Program-made: the position numbers and the translations under genes
Shown here: positions 36,289-45,034 of the stretch, piece after piece
How positions within the stretch are numbered: position 1 is the first letter of the stretch
Layout: every line of letters starts with the position of its first letter
The notes under the pieces: model-generated
Database searches by the model: none
Seen by the model: the letters and a program-made list of their open reading frames with translations, nothing else
What the model was told of the DNA's origin: nothing
Source: Pseudomonas serbica
GTDB lineage: Bacteria > Pseudomonadota > Gammaproteobacteria > Pseudomonadales > Pseudomonadaceae
Direction of reading: 5' to 3'
DNA: 64,000 nucleotides
Assembly (NCBI RefSeq): GCF_028823535.1
Contig: NZ_JAQIYM010000020.1
Coordinates: 42,797-106,796, forward strand

Positions 36289-36660
36289 ATGTACAACTCG
36301 CAACTGCCAACGGACGGTAGCAACGCGCCAAAGGGCACTTCCCTTGGGGTCGGTGTTTTCGACCAGCGTACCGAGCGCCACGGCAACGAGCGGATCCGCA
36401 TTTTGCTCAAGAGCTTTGGCCTGCGAACCAGTCTGATTCGTCTGAAAGTCATCGACGCCTTGCTCTCGGCCGCCGAGAACGAGCGCAGCCTGGGTGTGCG
36501 CGGCGTGCACACCCAGTTGCTGGAACTGGATATTCCCCTGTCGTTCCTGAGCGTGCGCGAAGTGTTGAAACGCCTGTGCAGCGAAGGCGTGATTGTCCTC
36601 AATCCGGACAAGAGCTACAGCCTCCACCCTCGCGCCGTCGCCTTGCTGCACGCCGACTGA
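36289..36660 (+). CDS. Winged-helix protein resembling the Fur DNA-binding domain
   Basis: A 123-residue protein. Residues 38-110 look like the N-terminal winged helix of Fur-family repressors (LLKSFGLRTSLIRLKVIDAL, VHTQLLELDIPLSFLSVREV, LKRLCSEGVI). The metal-binding C-terminal domain of true Fur/Zur proteins, with its His and Cys clusters, is absent. AAAGGAG (36274-36280) precedes ATG 36289. It is divergent from pvdQ across 263 bases. Whether it senses metal or acts as a helper regulator cannot be told. Confidence 0.72.
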   Translation: MYNSQLPTDGSNAPKGTSLGVGVFDQRTERHGNERIRILLKSFGLRTSLIRLKVIDALLSAAENERSLGVRGVHTQLLELDIPLSFLSVREVLKRLCSEGVIVLNPDKSYSLHPRAVALLHAD

Positions 36661-36682
36661 CCCGCCCAGCCCGGGGTGCCGC

Positions 36683-36871
36683 TCAGGTCTTGACCTTGCG
36701 ACGCATCACGCCGTTGATGACCACCACGACCACCGCCACGCCAATGGCGATGTACTGGAAGAGTTTTTCGCTGATGACGCCGGTGTTCTGCAAATACGAA
36801 AGGCCGAACATGGTCCCCAGTACCACGAGGGAGATCAGAATCGAGTATTTCAAACGTTGCGACTGAGTCAT
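36683..36871 (-). CDS. Small two-helix membrane protein
   Basis: A 62-residue protein with two membrane segments (ILISLVVLGTMFGLSYL and LFQYIAIGVAVVVVVINGVM) and a basic C-terminus (MRRKVKT). AGGAA precedes the ATG at 36871; the longer frame upstream adds unlikely sequence. Function unknown. It converges on the winged-helix gene. Confidence 0.7.
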   Translation of the reverse strand: MTQSQRLKYSILISLVVLGTMFGLSYLQNTGVISEKLFQYIAIGVAVVVVVINGVMRRKVKT

Positions 36872-37027
36872 TGGCAATTCCTGAACCTGAAAAATGTATC
36901 TGCTTTGTATCCGCCTGCATGCCAAGCCCCTACCTTGTTGCGGGGATGGACGCGTGCAAACGGGGTCTCATGTTACAGCCGATGAAGATTTTTAGCTTTA
37001 TCACGGCGATAACCATGAGGATTTACC

Positions 37028-37165
37028 ATGTTACGTCGAATCACCTTGCTGATTCCCCTGCTGGCCCTGCTCTCCCTTGGCGGTTGCATCTTCCTGCCCC
37101 ATGGCGGCGGACACCATGATCGCCATTACGACGGGGGTGGACCTGGGTATTACCCGCATCGCTAA
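37028..37165 (+). CDS. 45-residue lipoprotein, His/Gly rich
   Basis: A short precursor with a membrane-like N-terminus and a lipobox LGGC (Cys20), then a tail rich in His, Gly and Tyr (HGGGHHDRHYDGGGPGYY). Such tails can bind metals. GAGGATTT precedes the ATG. Proteins of this kind are common in Pseudomonas and often missed because of size. It has no known role. Confidence 0.7.
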   Translation: MLRRITLLIPLLALLSLGGCIFLPHGGGHHDRHYDGGGPGYYPHR

Positions 37166-37183
37166 CAAGCACTCCAATCAATC

Positions 37184-37268
37184 TGTAGGAGCCGGCTTGC
37201 CGGCGAAGGCGTGTTTGAAGCGTGCATGAACCTTTCGGGCGCCTTCGCCGGCCAGCCGGGCTCCTACA
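37184..37268. repeat. Inverted REP pair
   Basis: REP copies TGTAGGAGCCGGCTTGCCGG (from 37184) and the facing copy ending GGGCTCCTACA (to 37268), between the small lipoprotein gene and the DUF411 gene. Confidence 0.85.
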
Positions 37269-37377
37269 ACGTATTTTTTATCCAAATCCTGTAGCACTTC
37301 GAAACAAACCTTGAATATCCGCCGGCAAAAAAACGTCAGAATGTATTCCTTTGCCTGCAATCCGAGACCCCGTCGAC

Positions 37378-37824
37378 ATGCGAACCCCTCTACGTCTGGC
37401 TGCCTTGGGCGCCCTGTTCATTTCCTCCCTGGCCCAGGCCGCCGACCTGATCCCGATCGAGGTCCACCGGGATGCCAATTGCGGTTGCTGCAAGAAATGG
37501 ATCAGCCATCTGGAGGCCAATGGCTTCAAGGTCGAGGACCACGTCGAAAGCAACATGAGCACATTCAAGCAACAACACGGCGTGCCACCGCGCCTGGCGT
37601 CATGCCACACCGCTTTGATCAACGGCAAATTCGTCGAAGGCCATGTGCCGGCCGACCAGGTGCTGGCCCTGAGCAAGCGCAATGACCTGCTGGGCGTGGC
37701 CGCCCCGGGCATGCCCATGGGCTCGCCGGGCATGGAAATGGACGGCATGAGCGATGCCTATCAAGTGATCGGCCTGAAAAAGGACGGCACCGATGTGGTG
37801 GTGGCGGACTACCCCGCCCATTGA
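37378..37824 (+). CDS. DUF411 metal-binding protein
   Basis: A 148-residue exported protein. The signal peptide ends AQA/ADLIPIEVHRD. The DUF411 hallmark CGCCKKW follows the strand VHRDAN, and later SCHTALINGKFVEGHVPAD gives a further Cys/His. A Met/Gly-rich stretch (PGMPMGSPGMEMDGM) is typical of copper-handling proteins. DUF411 proteins are found in copper and metal resistance loci, so periplasmic metal binding is likely. The stop overlaps the TTG start of the next gene. Confidence 0.85.
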   Translation: MRTPLRLAALGALFISSLAQAADLIPIEVHRDANCGCCKKWISHLEANGFKVEDHVESNMSTFKQQHGVPPRLASCHTALINGKFVEGHVPADQVLALSKRNDLLGVAAPGMPMGSPGMEMDGMSDAYQVIGLKKDGTDVVVADYPAH

Positions 37825-38258
37825 TTTTCGGCGCCTATATCGGCTTGTTCCTGGCGGCGTTCGGCGCCGCGACCTTGCTGCCCCTGCAGTCCGAAGCCGT
37901 GCTGGTAGGGCTGATCCTCAGCGATCGCTACTGGCTGTGGTCGCTGCTGGCAGTCGCCACCCTGGGTAACGTGCTCGGTTCGCTGGTCAACTGGTGGCTG
38001 GGGCGCGCCATCGAACGCTTCCGTGACCGGCGCTGGTTTCCGGTCAGCCCCAAACACCTGGAACAAGCCCGCCGACACTATCAACGTTACGGCCACTGGT
38101 CGCTGCTGCTCAGCTGGCTACCGGTGATCGGGGATCCACTGACCCTGGTGGCCGGCGTCATGCGCGAACCCCTGGGACGCTTCCTGCTGATCGTGACCCT
38201 GGCCAAGGGCGCTCGTTATGGCGTGCTGGCGCTGGCCACACTGGGGTGGATGGGTTGA
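37821..38258 (+). CDS. YqaA/DedA-like small membrane protein
   Basis: A 145-residue protein with several hydrophobic helices and the DedA/SNARE-associated-like motifs LVGLILSDRYWLW, ATLGNVLGSLVNWWLGR and SWLPVIGDPLTLVAGVMR. The YqaA branch is shorter than classical DedA. Translation appears to start at TTG 37821, overlapping the previous stop by three bases (TGA), so it is coupled to the DUF411 gene. Probably involved in envelope lipid or membrane maintenance; the exact role is unknown. Confidence 0.8.
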   Translation: MIFGAYIGLFLAAFGAATLLPLQSEAVLVGLILSDRYWLWSLLAVATLGNVLGSLVNWWLGRAIERFRDRRWFPVSPKHLEQARRHYQRYGHWSLLLSWLPVIGDPLTLVAGVMREPLGRFLLIVTLAKGARYGVLALATLGWMG

Positions 38259-38340
38259 ACCAAGTGCCGCGACGATTGCCTGTTTAATGTCGCCCTATTC
38301 GTGCCGATCCAGCATCGGCGGATTTTCAACGGAGTCCACC

Positions 38341-39363
38341 ATGCCCCTTACCCGCTCAAGCTGGCTGTCCGCCCTGCTGCTGACCGCCGCACTGCCCGCC
38401 ATGGCCGCCGAAGGCCCGGCCTACGGCCCCCAATTGCAGGGCTTCGAATACCCCTACACCGTCAAGCATTTTGCCTTCCAGTCCCAGGGCCAATCCCTGC
38501 AGATGGGCTACATGGATGTCGCCGCCCATGGCAAGGCCAACGGGCGCAGCGTCGTGCTGATGCACGGCAAGAACTTCTGCGGCGCCACCTGGGAAACCTC
38601 GATCAAGGCCCTCAGCGATGCCGGCTACCGGGTGATTGCCCCGGACCAGATCGGTTTCTGCACCTCGAGCAAACCGGACAACTATCAATACACCTTCCAG
38701 CAACTGGCGAGTAACACCCAGCAACTGCTCAAGGCCTTGGGCGTGCAGAAAGCCACCCTGCTGGGGCACTCCACTGGCGGCATGCTCGCCACCCGCTACG
38801 CGCTGCAATATCCCGAACAGGTCGAGCAGCTTGCGCTGGTCAACCCGATCGGCCTGGAAGACTGGAAGGCCCTCGGGGTTCCCTATCGCACGGTGGACCA
38901 GTGGTACGAGCGCGAACTGAAGCTCAGTGCCGAGGGTATCCGCAACTACGAGCGCGCCACCTATTACGGTGGCCGCTGGAAACCCGAGTTCGACCGCTGG
39001 GTGGACATGCTCGCCGGCTTGAACAAAGGCCCGGGGCATACGCAGGTCGCCTGGAATTCGGCGCTGATCTACGACATGATCTTCACCCAGCCGGTGTACT
39101 ACGAATTCGAGAACCTGAAGATGCCGACCCTGTTGCTGATCGGCACGTCCGACACCACCGCCATCGGCGGTGATATCGCGTCGCCCGAGGTCAAGGCAAA
39201 ACTCGGCCACTACGACGTACTGGGCAAACAGGTGGCGAAACGGATCGCCCGTTCGACACTGGTGGAATTCCCCGGCATGGGCCACGCCCCGCAGATGGAA
39301 GAGCCTGCCCAGTTTCACCAGGCGTTGCTCGGCTGGCTGAACAAGACCCATCCCGTTCGTTGA
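38341..39363 (+). CDS. Exported alpha/beta hydrolase
   Basis: A 340-residue precursor with a signal peptide (LSALLLTAALPAMA before AEGP). The hydrolase fold shows LMHGKNFCGATWE (oxyanion region), the nucleophile elbow GHSTGGM, an acid in LIGTSDTTAIGG and a His in FPGMGHAPQMEEP. It acts in the periplasm or at the surface. The family hydrolyses esters, lactones or haloalkanes; the substrate here is unknown. The next gene follows 13 bases after the stop. Confidence 0.88.
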   Translation: MPLTRSSWLSALLLTAALPAMAAEGPAYGPQLQGFEYPYTVKHFAFQSQGQSLQMGYMDVAAHGKANGRSVVLMHGKNFCGATWETSIKALSDAGYRVIAPDQIGFCTSSKPDNYQYTFQQLASNTQQLLKALGVQKATLLGHSTGGMLATRYALQYPEQVEQLALVNPIGLEDWKALGVPYRTVDQWYERELKLSAEGIRNYERATYYGGRWKPEFDRWVDMLAGLNKGPGHTQVAWNSALIYDMIFTQPVYYEFENLKMPTLLLIGTSDTTAIGGDIASPEVKAKLGHYDVLGKQVAKRIARSTLVEFPGMGHAPQMEEPAQFHQALLGWLNKTHPVR

Positions 39364-39376
39364 CGAGGTAATGCTG

Positions 39377-40330
39377 ATGGCAGTGCAGATTGCGGTAATC
39401 GATGACTGGCAGGACGTGGCCCGCGATGTGCTGGACTGGTCCGTGCTGGAGGCCATCGGTGAAGTGGATTTCATCCATGACTACCCTGCCGACAACGCGA
39501 CCCTGGCGGCGCGTCTGAACAAGTATGCCGTGATCTGCGTGATGCGCGAGCGCACCCGTTTCGATGAGGACCTGCTGCGCCGCCTGCCCCAGCTCAAATT
39601 GCTGGTGACTGGCGGCATGCGCAATGCCGCGATCGACTTGAAGGCCGCTGCGGCGCTCGGCATCCAGGTCAGTGGCACTGACAGCTACAAGCACGCCGCT
39701 CCGGAACTGACCTGGGCACTGATCATGGCCGCCACCCGCAACCTGGTGGTCGAAGCCAACGCCTTGCGCGCGGGTAAGTGGCAGCAAGGCCTGGGGGGCG
39801 ACCTGCACGGCAAGACCCTGGCGATCCTGGGACTGGGCAGCATCGGTCAGCAGGTTGCCCGGTTTGGCCAGGCGTTCGGCATGCGGGTCATCGCCTGGAG
39901 CGAAAACCTGACCGCCGAACGCGCCGCCGAAGCCGGTGTGACCTTCGTCAGCAAACAGGCGCTGTTCGAGCAGGCCGACGTGCTCTCGGTGCACCTGGTG
40001 CTCAGTGACCGCAGTCGTGGCCTGGTGGACGCCCAGGCGCTGGCCTGGATGAAACCCACCGCGCTACTGGTCAATACCGCGCGCGGGCCGATTGTCGATG
40101 AAGCCGCGCTGATCAAGGCCCTGCAGAAACAGCGCCTGGGTGGAGCGGCGCTGGATGTGTTCGAGCAGGAGCCGCTGGCAGAGCATCATCCGTTCAGGAC
40201 CCTGGACAACGTGCTGGCAACGCCCCATGTCGGCTACGTCAGTCAGCAAAACTACCATCTGTTCTTTTCGCAAATGATCGAGGACATTCACGCCTGGTCG
40301 GCGGGAAAACCGATTCGCCTGCTGAGCTGA
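39377..40330 (+). CDS. D-2-hydroxyacid dehydrogenase
   Basis: A 317-residue NAD(P)-dependent dehydrogenase. The nucleotide fold has GKTLAILGLGSIGQQVARFG, and the catalytic residues are Arg in VNTARGPIVDE, Glu in DVFEQEPL and His in ATPHVGYVS. ATG 39377 is preferred over ATG 39371 because GAGGT lies 7 bases before it. Substrate not determined; hydroxypyruvate/glyoxylate or phosphoglycerate-like acids are candidates. It is probably cotranscribed with the hydrolase. Confidence 0.88.
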   Translation: MAVQIAVIDDWQDVARDVLDWSVLEAIGEVDFIHDYPADNATLAARLNKYAVICVMRERTRFDEDLLRRLPQLKLLVTGGMRNAAIDLKAAAALGIQVSGTDSYKHAAPELTWALIMAATRNLVVEANALRAGKWQQGLGGDLHGKTLAILGLGSIGQQVARFGQAFGMRVIAWSENLTAERAAEAGVTFVSKQALFEQADVLSVHLVLSDRSRGLVDAQALAWMKPTALLVNTARGPIVDEAALIKALQKQRLGGAALDVFEQEPLAEHHPFRTLDNVLATPHVGYVSQQNYHLFFSQMIEDIHAWSAGKPIRLLS

Positions 40331-40490
40331 TAGCGCCGCGCGACTTGAGCTTTGCGTGGAAAAACCGCCAGGAAAAATGAATAAATGTTTGCGCTGAGGT
40401 GTTTATGGTTCGCTTGAAGGGTCATCAGCCCGTCTCACTGGCTATGGCCCGTCCCATGTCCCGCCCCTGATGATCTGTGGAGCATTGCCC

Positions 40491-41024
40491 ATGAATCGCC
40501 GCCTCTCGATTGTTACTGCCCCGTTGGTGCTTGCCGTCGTGCTGTCCAGTTCCCTGGCGTGGGCCAACGGCGAGGAAGATACCCCCGCCAAACCGCAGTG
40601 CCCTCGAGGGCAGGTGTTCGACAGCAAGGCGCAAAAGTGCGTCAAGCAAACCAGCATGCTCCTGCCGGACGTCGACCGTACCGATTACGCCTATCAACTG
40701 GCCAAGGACGGGCGTTACGAAGAAGCCCTGGCCCTGCTCGATACGCTCAAGGAACCCAACACCGCCAAAGCCTTGAACTATCGTGGTTATGCCACGCGTA
40801 AACTGGGGCGCACCGACGAAGGTATCGGTTACTACCTGCAATCGGTCAAGCTCGACCCCCAGTACGCCAAAGTCCGCGAATACCTCGGTGAAGCGTACGT
40901 GGTCAAAGGCCGGCTGGACCTCGCCCAGGAGCAACTGCAACAGATCAAGTCGATTTGCGGCAACACGACCTGCGAGGAATACCAGGACCTGGCCGAAGCC
41001 ATCGACAACTCGTCGCAAACCTGA
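40491..41024 (+). CDS. Exported TPR protein
   Basis: A 177-residue precursor with a signal peptide cut near SSLAWA/NGEE. A short Cys pair follows (CPRGQVFDSKAQKCV), then three TPR-like helices (AYQLAKDGRYEEALALLDTL, NYRGYATRKLGRTDEGIGYY, EYLGEAYVVKGRLDLAQEQL). It ends with two more Cys (CGNTTCEEYQ). A scaffold in the periplasm is likely. It is followed within 24 bases by an ECF sigma factor and its anti-sigma factor, which suggests an envelope-sensing operon. Confidence 0.82.
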   Translation: MNRRLSIVTAPLVLAVVLSSSLAWANGEEDTPAKPQCPRGQVFDSKAQKCVKQTSMLLPDVDRTDYAYQLAKDGRYEEALALLDTLKEPNTAKALNYRGYATRKLGRTDEGIGYYLQSVKLDPQYAKVREYLGEAYVVKGRLDLAQEQLQQIKSICGNTTCEEYQDLAEAIDNSSQT

Positions 41025-41047
41025 CAACCGGGCGCACGGAGGTCTCT

Positions 41048-41575
41048 ATCGCCAGCATTCAGGAAATAAGGGCAGAACTGGGCCAGCATCTGGCGCGTTT
41101 GTGGCGCTATGGCCTGCTGTTGTCGCGACAACGGCACGTCGCCGAAGACCTGGTGCAGGCAACGTGCGTGCGCGCGCTCGAACGTGCCGGACAATTTACC
41201 CCGGGCACCCGTATGGACCGCTGGCTGATGAGCATTCTGCATTCGATCTGGCTGAATGAAATCCGGACCCGTCGGGTGCATCAGGGCCAGGGACTTGTCG
41301 AGCCCGATAGCGCCCTGTCGTTTGACGGCGAATATGCAGCGCAGACTCATGTATTGGCGGCGCAGGTCATCCGCCGCGTCGACGCGCTGCCCGAAGCCCA
41401 GCGCGAAACGGTATTTCTCACCTACGTCGAGGGTTTGTCCTACCGCGAAGTTGCCGAAGTCCTGCAAGTACCCATTGGCACCGTGATGAGCCGGCTGGCC
41501 ACCGCGCGGGCGAAACTCGCCGAATATCCGCCACTGCACACGGTGCCCAACCCTTCAACCGGAGAACGTCGATGA
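41048..41575 (+). CDS. ECF-type sigma-70 factor, start codon unusual
   Basis: A roughly 175-residue RNA polymerase sigma factor with region 2 (RHVAEDLVQATCVRALERAG, RMDRWLMSILHSIWLNEIRT) and region 4 (VDALPEAQRETVFLTYVEGL, SYREVAEVLQVPIGTVMSRL). No ATG, GTG or TTG lies in frame close to the ribosome binding site GGAGG (41038-41042). The nearest in-frame ATG is at 40955, inside the TPR gene, and would add 31 residues of non-family sequence. I place the start at ATC 41048, 5 bases after GGAGG, as best guess. The stop overlaps the anti-sigma start by 4 bases. Confidence 0.85.
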   Translation: MASIQEIRAELGQHLARLWRYGLLLSRQRHVAEDLVQATCVRALERAGQFTPGTRMDRWLMSILHSIWLNEIRTRRVHQGQGLVEPDSALSFDGEYAAQTHVLAAQVIRRVDALPEAQRETVFLTYVEGLSYREVAEVLQVPIGTVMSRLATARAKLAEYPPLHTVPNPSTGERR

Positions 41576-42333
41576 ACGCGATACCCTCGGATGAGCAATT
41601 GGTGGCCTACCTGGACAACCAGCTCGACGCCGAACAACGCGCCCACATCGACGCGGCCCTCGTCCAGGACCCGATGCTTGGCCTGCGCCTGCAATGGTTG
41701 GCCCGCAGCAATCTGCCGTTCAAGGACGCCTATGACGAGTTGGCAAAGCAGGCACCGGTGGATCGCCTGCAGGCCATGCTCGACACCTTGCCCGTGCCTG
41801 CCCGCCCAACGCACAGCCGGCGCTGGTTCCTGGCGGCAGCGGCCGGGCTGGTGGCAGGCGGCGTGGTCGCGGACCGTTTGTTCCTCGGCTGGCAAAGCAG
41901 TCAGCAAAGCCACAGTTGGCGCGGACTGGTGGCGGATTACATGGTGCTGTACGTACCGGAAACCCTCGACCATTTGCCCACTGACGAAGCGACGCAACGG
42001 ACGCAACTGCAGACCATCGATGCTCGGCTGGGCCTCAGTCTTGTACCTGCAAAACTGGCCCTTCCACGCGCCGAATTCAAACGCGCGCAAATCCTTGAAT
42101 ACGATGGCGTGGCCATCGCCCAGATCAGCTACCTGGATCCGGTTCACGGGCCGATGGCGCTGTGCATCACACGCTCCAACAGCGGCAGCCGCCATTTCGC
42201 CCAGGAACGTCGGCACGGGATGAACATTGTCTACTGGGCAGATCGGGAACATGCGTGGATGTTGATCGGGCGTAACTCGATGGCCGACCTTGAAGACATG
42301 GCCAAACAGTTACGCACCCGATTGAACGCCTGA
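41572..42333 (+). CDS. Anti-sigma factor
   Basis: A 253-residue protein translationally coupled to the ECF sigma gene (ATGA overlap). The N-terminal cytoplasmic domain starts SDEQLVAYLDNQLDAEQRAH, the usual opening of anti-sigma factors. One membrane helix at about 83-104 (RRWFLAAAAGLVAGG) is followed by a periplasmic domain. It should hold the sigma factor inactive until an envelope signal arrives. The signal is unknown. Confidence 0.88.
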   Translation: MNAIPSDEQLVAYLDNQLDAEQRAHIDAALVQDPMLGLRLQWLARSNLPFKDAYDELAKQAPVDRLQAMLDTLPVPARPTHSRRWFLAAAAGLVAGGVVADRLFLGWQSSQQSHSWRGLVADYMVLYVPETLDHLPTDEATQRTQLQTIDARLGLSLVPAKLALPRAEFKRAQILEYDGVAIAQISYLDPVHGPMALCITRSNSGSRHFAQERRHGMNIVYWADREHAWMLIGRNSMADLEDMAKQLRTRLNA

Positions 42334-42347
42334 CCCTGCGCCAGCGC

Positions 42348-42626
42348 CTACACAGAGCGCGGCAGCGTTTGCAGTTTCACGAGGTCTTGCGCCTTGGGAA
42401 ACGCTTCCCCCGCCCCCTTCAGCACGGTGTACCTGACTTTGTCGCCCACCAGGAAAAAGTCCTCTCCATCTGCTGTGGCATGGGGACCAATACGGATCGC
42501 CAACCTGGAAGCGAACCCGTCATCTGGAAGGACCAGGGCGAAAGAGGTTGATGTCGTGTCGACCCTGACTTCCCTGATCGCGTCGATGGTGCCCTGCCCA
42601 ATTGTTCTTGTGATTGGCTCGCCCAT
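42348..42626 (-). CDS. Small hypothetical protein
   Basis: A 92-residue soluble protein (MGEPITRTIGQGTIDAIREV start), with strand-like segments TSTSFALVLPDDG and FFLVGDKVRYTVLKG. It may form a small beta-barrel. AGGAGAG precedes ATG 42626, which fixes the start. It converges on the anti-sigma gene. No function recognised. Confidence 0.72.
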   Translation of the reverse strand: MGEPITRTIGQGTIDAIREVRVDTTSTSFALVLPDDGFASRLAIRIGPHATADGEDFFLVGDKVRYTVLKGAGEAFPKAQDLVKLQTLPRSV

Positions 42627-42737
42627 TGCTAACTCTCCTGACCTGCCGTCAATCCTGAGTGCCAAGGCCCATGAAACGCGCAAGCGGCGACTGTGGCTAC
42701 TGTCAGATTTGACAGATGAACCAACCGTTGGTCGTAA

Positions 42738-44036
42738 TCAACCCGGCGTCGGTAACCTTAACCGAAACCGCGCCCCGCCCAACGGTGATGACTCGACCGT
42801 CAACGTCCCACCCTGCGCCTCCAGCGCCCGGCGACTGATGGCCAGCCCCAGGCCAAACCCACCGGTGGCCCGATCCCGGCTGCGATCGAGTCGGTAGAAC
42901 GGCTCGAAAATCCGCTCACGCTCGTCATCCGGGATGCCGATGCCGTCGTCATCCACCCAGATTTCACAGCCCTTGGGGCACACCTGCACACCGATCTGGA
43001 TGCGCTTTTCGCAATAGCGCATGGCATTGCGCAGCAGGTTCTGCAGGGCGCGGGCAGTCAGGCGCGGGTCGAGGCTGAAGCGTTCGAGCTGGCCGTGCAG
43101 CAGCACGTCGATGACGATGTCCGGGGCTTGTTCGTCATCGATGCTGCCCAGGATGCTGTCGATGAATTCATCCAGCGACACCTCGACCTGCTCCGGCACC
43201 CGCGCCGGGTTTTGCAGGCGGCTGTAGGACAGCAACTCCAGCACCAGTTCATCGAGTTCGCGAATGTGATCGACCAACCCCTGCAAGCGCTCGCGGCTGG
43301 TCGCCGGCAGGTCATCGGACAGGGCCAGGGCCAGGCCGAAATCCAGGCGTGTCAGGGGGGTACGCAGTTCGTGGGAAACCGCGTTGAGCAAGTCCCTTTG
43401 CTGGTTCAGCAGGTTCTCGATGTCGCCGGCCATGGTGTCGAAGACGTTGGCCAGGCCGCCGATGTTGGAGCTGGGGGCAATCTGTGTGCGCTCGCTCAAA
43501 TGACCCTTGCCGAAGCGTTCCGCCGCGCTCTTCAGGCGTTCCAGGTCACGCCAGTGCGGGCGCAGCCACAGCAACAGGCACGCTAGCATGGTCGCGCCTA
43601 TAAGCACGTTGATGCTCCAGTACAACAGGCTGACGTCCATCGGGTCCGGCGGCACGACCATTTGCACCACCGTGTGTTCGTTCAGCGGCGCCACGGCCAA
43701 GGTGCGCCAGCCCCAGTCGCCAATGCGAACGACGTTTTCGCCGCGTCGCAAACGCTGTTGTTCCTCAAGGGAAAACCCGGCATCGTCGTTGCCGCTGAGC
43801 ACGATGTGCAGCGGCTGGAACTCCTTGTCCATTTCCGCGGCCAATGCCGGCCATTGTTCGGTCGGGACGGCCTTGAACTGCTTGACCATCAGGGTTTGCA
43901 GCCCTCGGGAATAGTCGAGGTTGTAGGTGAGGAAGCGCTCGTGGAAAACCTTGATCACCAGGTCCGGCACCAGGTAGATGGCGGCACTGAAAGAGACGAT
44001 GGTCACCAGGTACAGGCGAAAGAGGATCCTGAACAT
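42738..44036 (-). CDS. Sensor histidine kinase
   Basis: A 432-residue inner-membrane kinase with two membrane helices (about 5-25 and 148-167) flanking a periplasmic domain, a HAMP-like linker, the H-box LLNAVSHELRTPLTRL, N-box LQNLLRNAMRY, G1 DDGIGIPDDE and G2 GGFGLGLAIS. The layout resembles RstB. It starts at 44036, just 4 bases after the stop of the response regulator gene, so the pair is one operon. The signal is unknown. Location next to an RND efflux pair suggests stress or drug sensing. Confidence 0.92.
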   Translation of the reverse strand: MFRILFRLYLVTIVSFSAAIYLVPDLVIKVFHERFLTYNLDYSRGLQTLMVKQFKAVPTEQWPALAAEMDKEFQPLHIVLSGNDDAGFSLEEQQRLRRGENVVRIGDWGWRTLAVAPLNEHTVVQMVVPPDPMDVSLLYWSINVLIGATMLACLLLWLRPHWRDLERLKSAAERFGKGHLSERTQIAPSSNIGGLANVFDTMAGDIENLLNQQRDLLNAVSHELRTPLTRLDFGLALALSDDLPATSRERLQGLVDHIRELDELVLELLSYSRLQNPARVPEQVEVSLDEFIDSILGSIDDEQAPDIVIDVLLHGQLERFSLDPRLTARALQNLLRNAMRYCEKRIQIGVQVCPKGCEIWVDDDGIGIPDDERERIFEPFYRLDRSRDRATGGFGLGLAISRRALEAQGGTLTVESSPLGGARFRLRLPTPG

Positions 44037-44040
44037 CGTC

Positions 44041-44742
44041 TCAGCATTCCCACTCGGAACGGCTGAACAGGTAGCCCTTGCCCCACACGGTCTTGATCTT
44101 GCGCGCTTCGCCAGCGTTGTCATCGAACTTGCGCCGCAACTTGGAGATCGCCACGTCCACCGAACGGTCGGTGCCGTTGAATTCGATGCCGCGCAGGCGT
44201 TGCAGGATCTGGTCGCGGCTCAGCACTTCACCGGCATGCCGGGCCAGCACCACCAGCAGGTTGTATTCGCCGCTGGACAACTCCACCGGTTGTCCGCGCC
44301 AGGTCACCGTGCGTTCGGACAGGTCGATGCACAGATTGCCCATGAGGATACGGTCATTGACCGCCAGTGGCTCGCTGAGGCTGCTGCGCCGCAGCAAGGT
44401 GCGCACCCGGGCCAGCAGCACCCGGGGTTCGCAAGGTTTGGTGACGTAGTCGTCGGCGCCCATTTCCAGGCCCAGCACCTGGTCGTGGCTGTCGTCGCGG
44501 GCCGTGAGCATCAGGATCGGCAAGGTCGCCGAATCGGCGCGCAGAAAGCGGCACACCTGCAGGCCATCGAGACCGGGCAGCATCAGGTCGAGGATGACCA
44601 GGTCCGGCGGATTGAGCCGCGCACGCTCGCGCACCTGGTCGCCGCGGCTGATCACGCTGACGGAGTAACCGTTGCGTTCCAGGTAGCTGGCAATCAGTTC
44701 GGCGAGTGCGGTGTCGTCTTCGACCAGGAGGATGTTGGGCAT
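44041..44742 (-). CDS. OmpR-family response regulator
   Basis: A 233-residue regulator with a receiver domain (phospho-acceptor Asp52 in ILDLMLPG, acidic pocket VEDD at 7-10, and Lys in YVTKPCEP) and a winged-helix DNA-binding domain (DRSVDVAISKLRRKF, KTVWGKGYLF). MPNILLVEDD fixes the start at 44742. It resembles RstA. It is divergent from the RND adaptor gene across 292 bases and is a good candidate to control it. Confidence 0.92.
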   Translation of the reverse strand: MPNILLVEDDTALAELIASYLERNGYSVSVISRGDQVRERARLNPPDLVILDLMLPGLDGLQVCRFLRADSATLPILMLTARDDSHDQVLGLEMGADDYVTKPCEPRVLLARVRTLLRRSSLSEPLAVNDRILMGNLCIDLSERTVTWRGQPVELSSGEYNLLVVLARHAGEVLSRDQILQRLRGIEFNGTDRSVDVAISKLRRKFDDNAGEARKIKTVWGKGYLFSRSEWEC

Positions 44743-44776
44743 GGGTGTTTCCAGAAAGTGCTGTGGCGAATGTTCC

Positions 44777-44879
44777 GGCCTCTTCGCGGGCAAGCCCGCT
44801 CCTACAGTGGCCGATGGCGTTCACAAAATTTGTGTTCACAGCGCAACCCTGTGGGAGCGGGCCTGCCCGCGAAGAGGCC
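44777..44879. repeat. REP pair upstream of the RND operon
   Basis: Facing REP copies (44777-44807 and 44850-44879) with cores GCGGGCAAGCCCGCTCC and GGAGCGGGCCTGCCCGC, lying within the region shared by the response regulator and the RND adaptor gene. Confidence 0.8.
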
Positions 44880-45034
44880 GGGACAGTCGCAATAAAATTC
44901 AAGATGCTCAGGATATACGCCCTCACCTGCCCCCAAGTAAAACCCTTACACAATTTCACACAGCACCAACAAAGCTTCACCGCTACCCTCGCCGTCGCCC
45001 AGTAGGATGCTGGGGGTCATTATTGGGGTCATTC

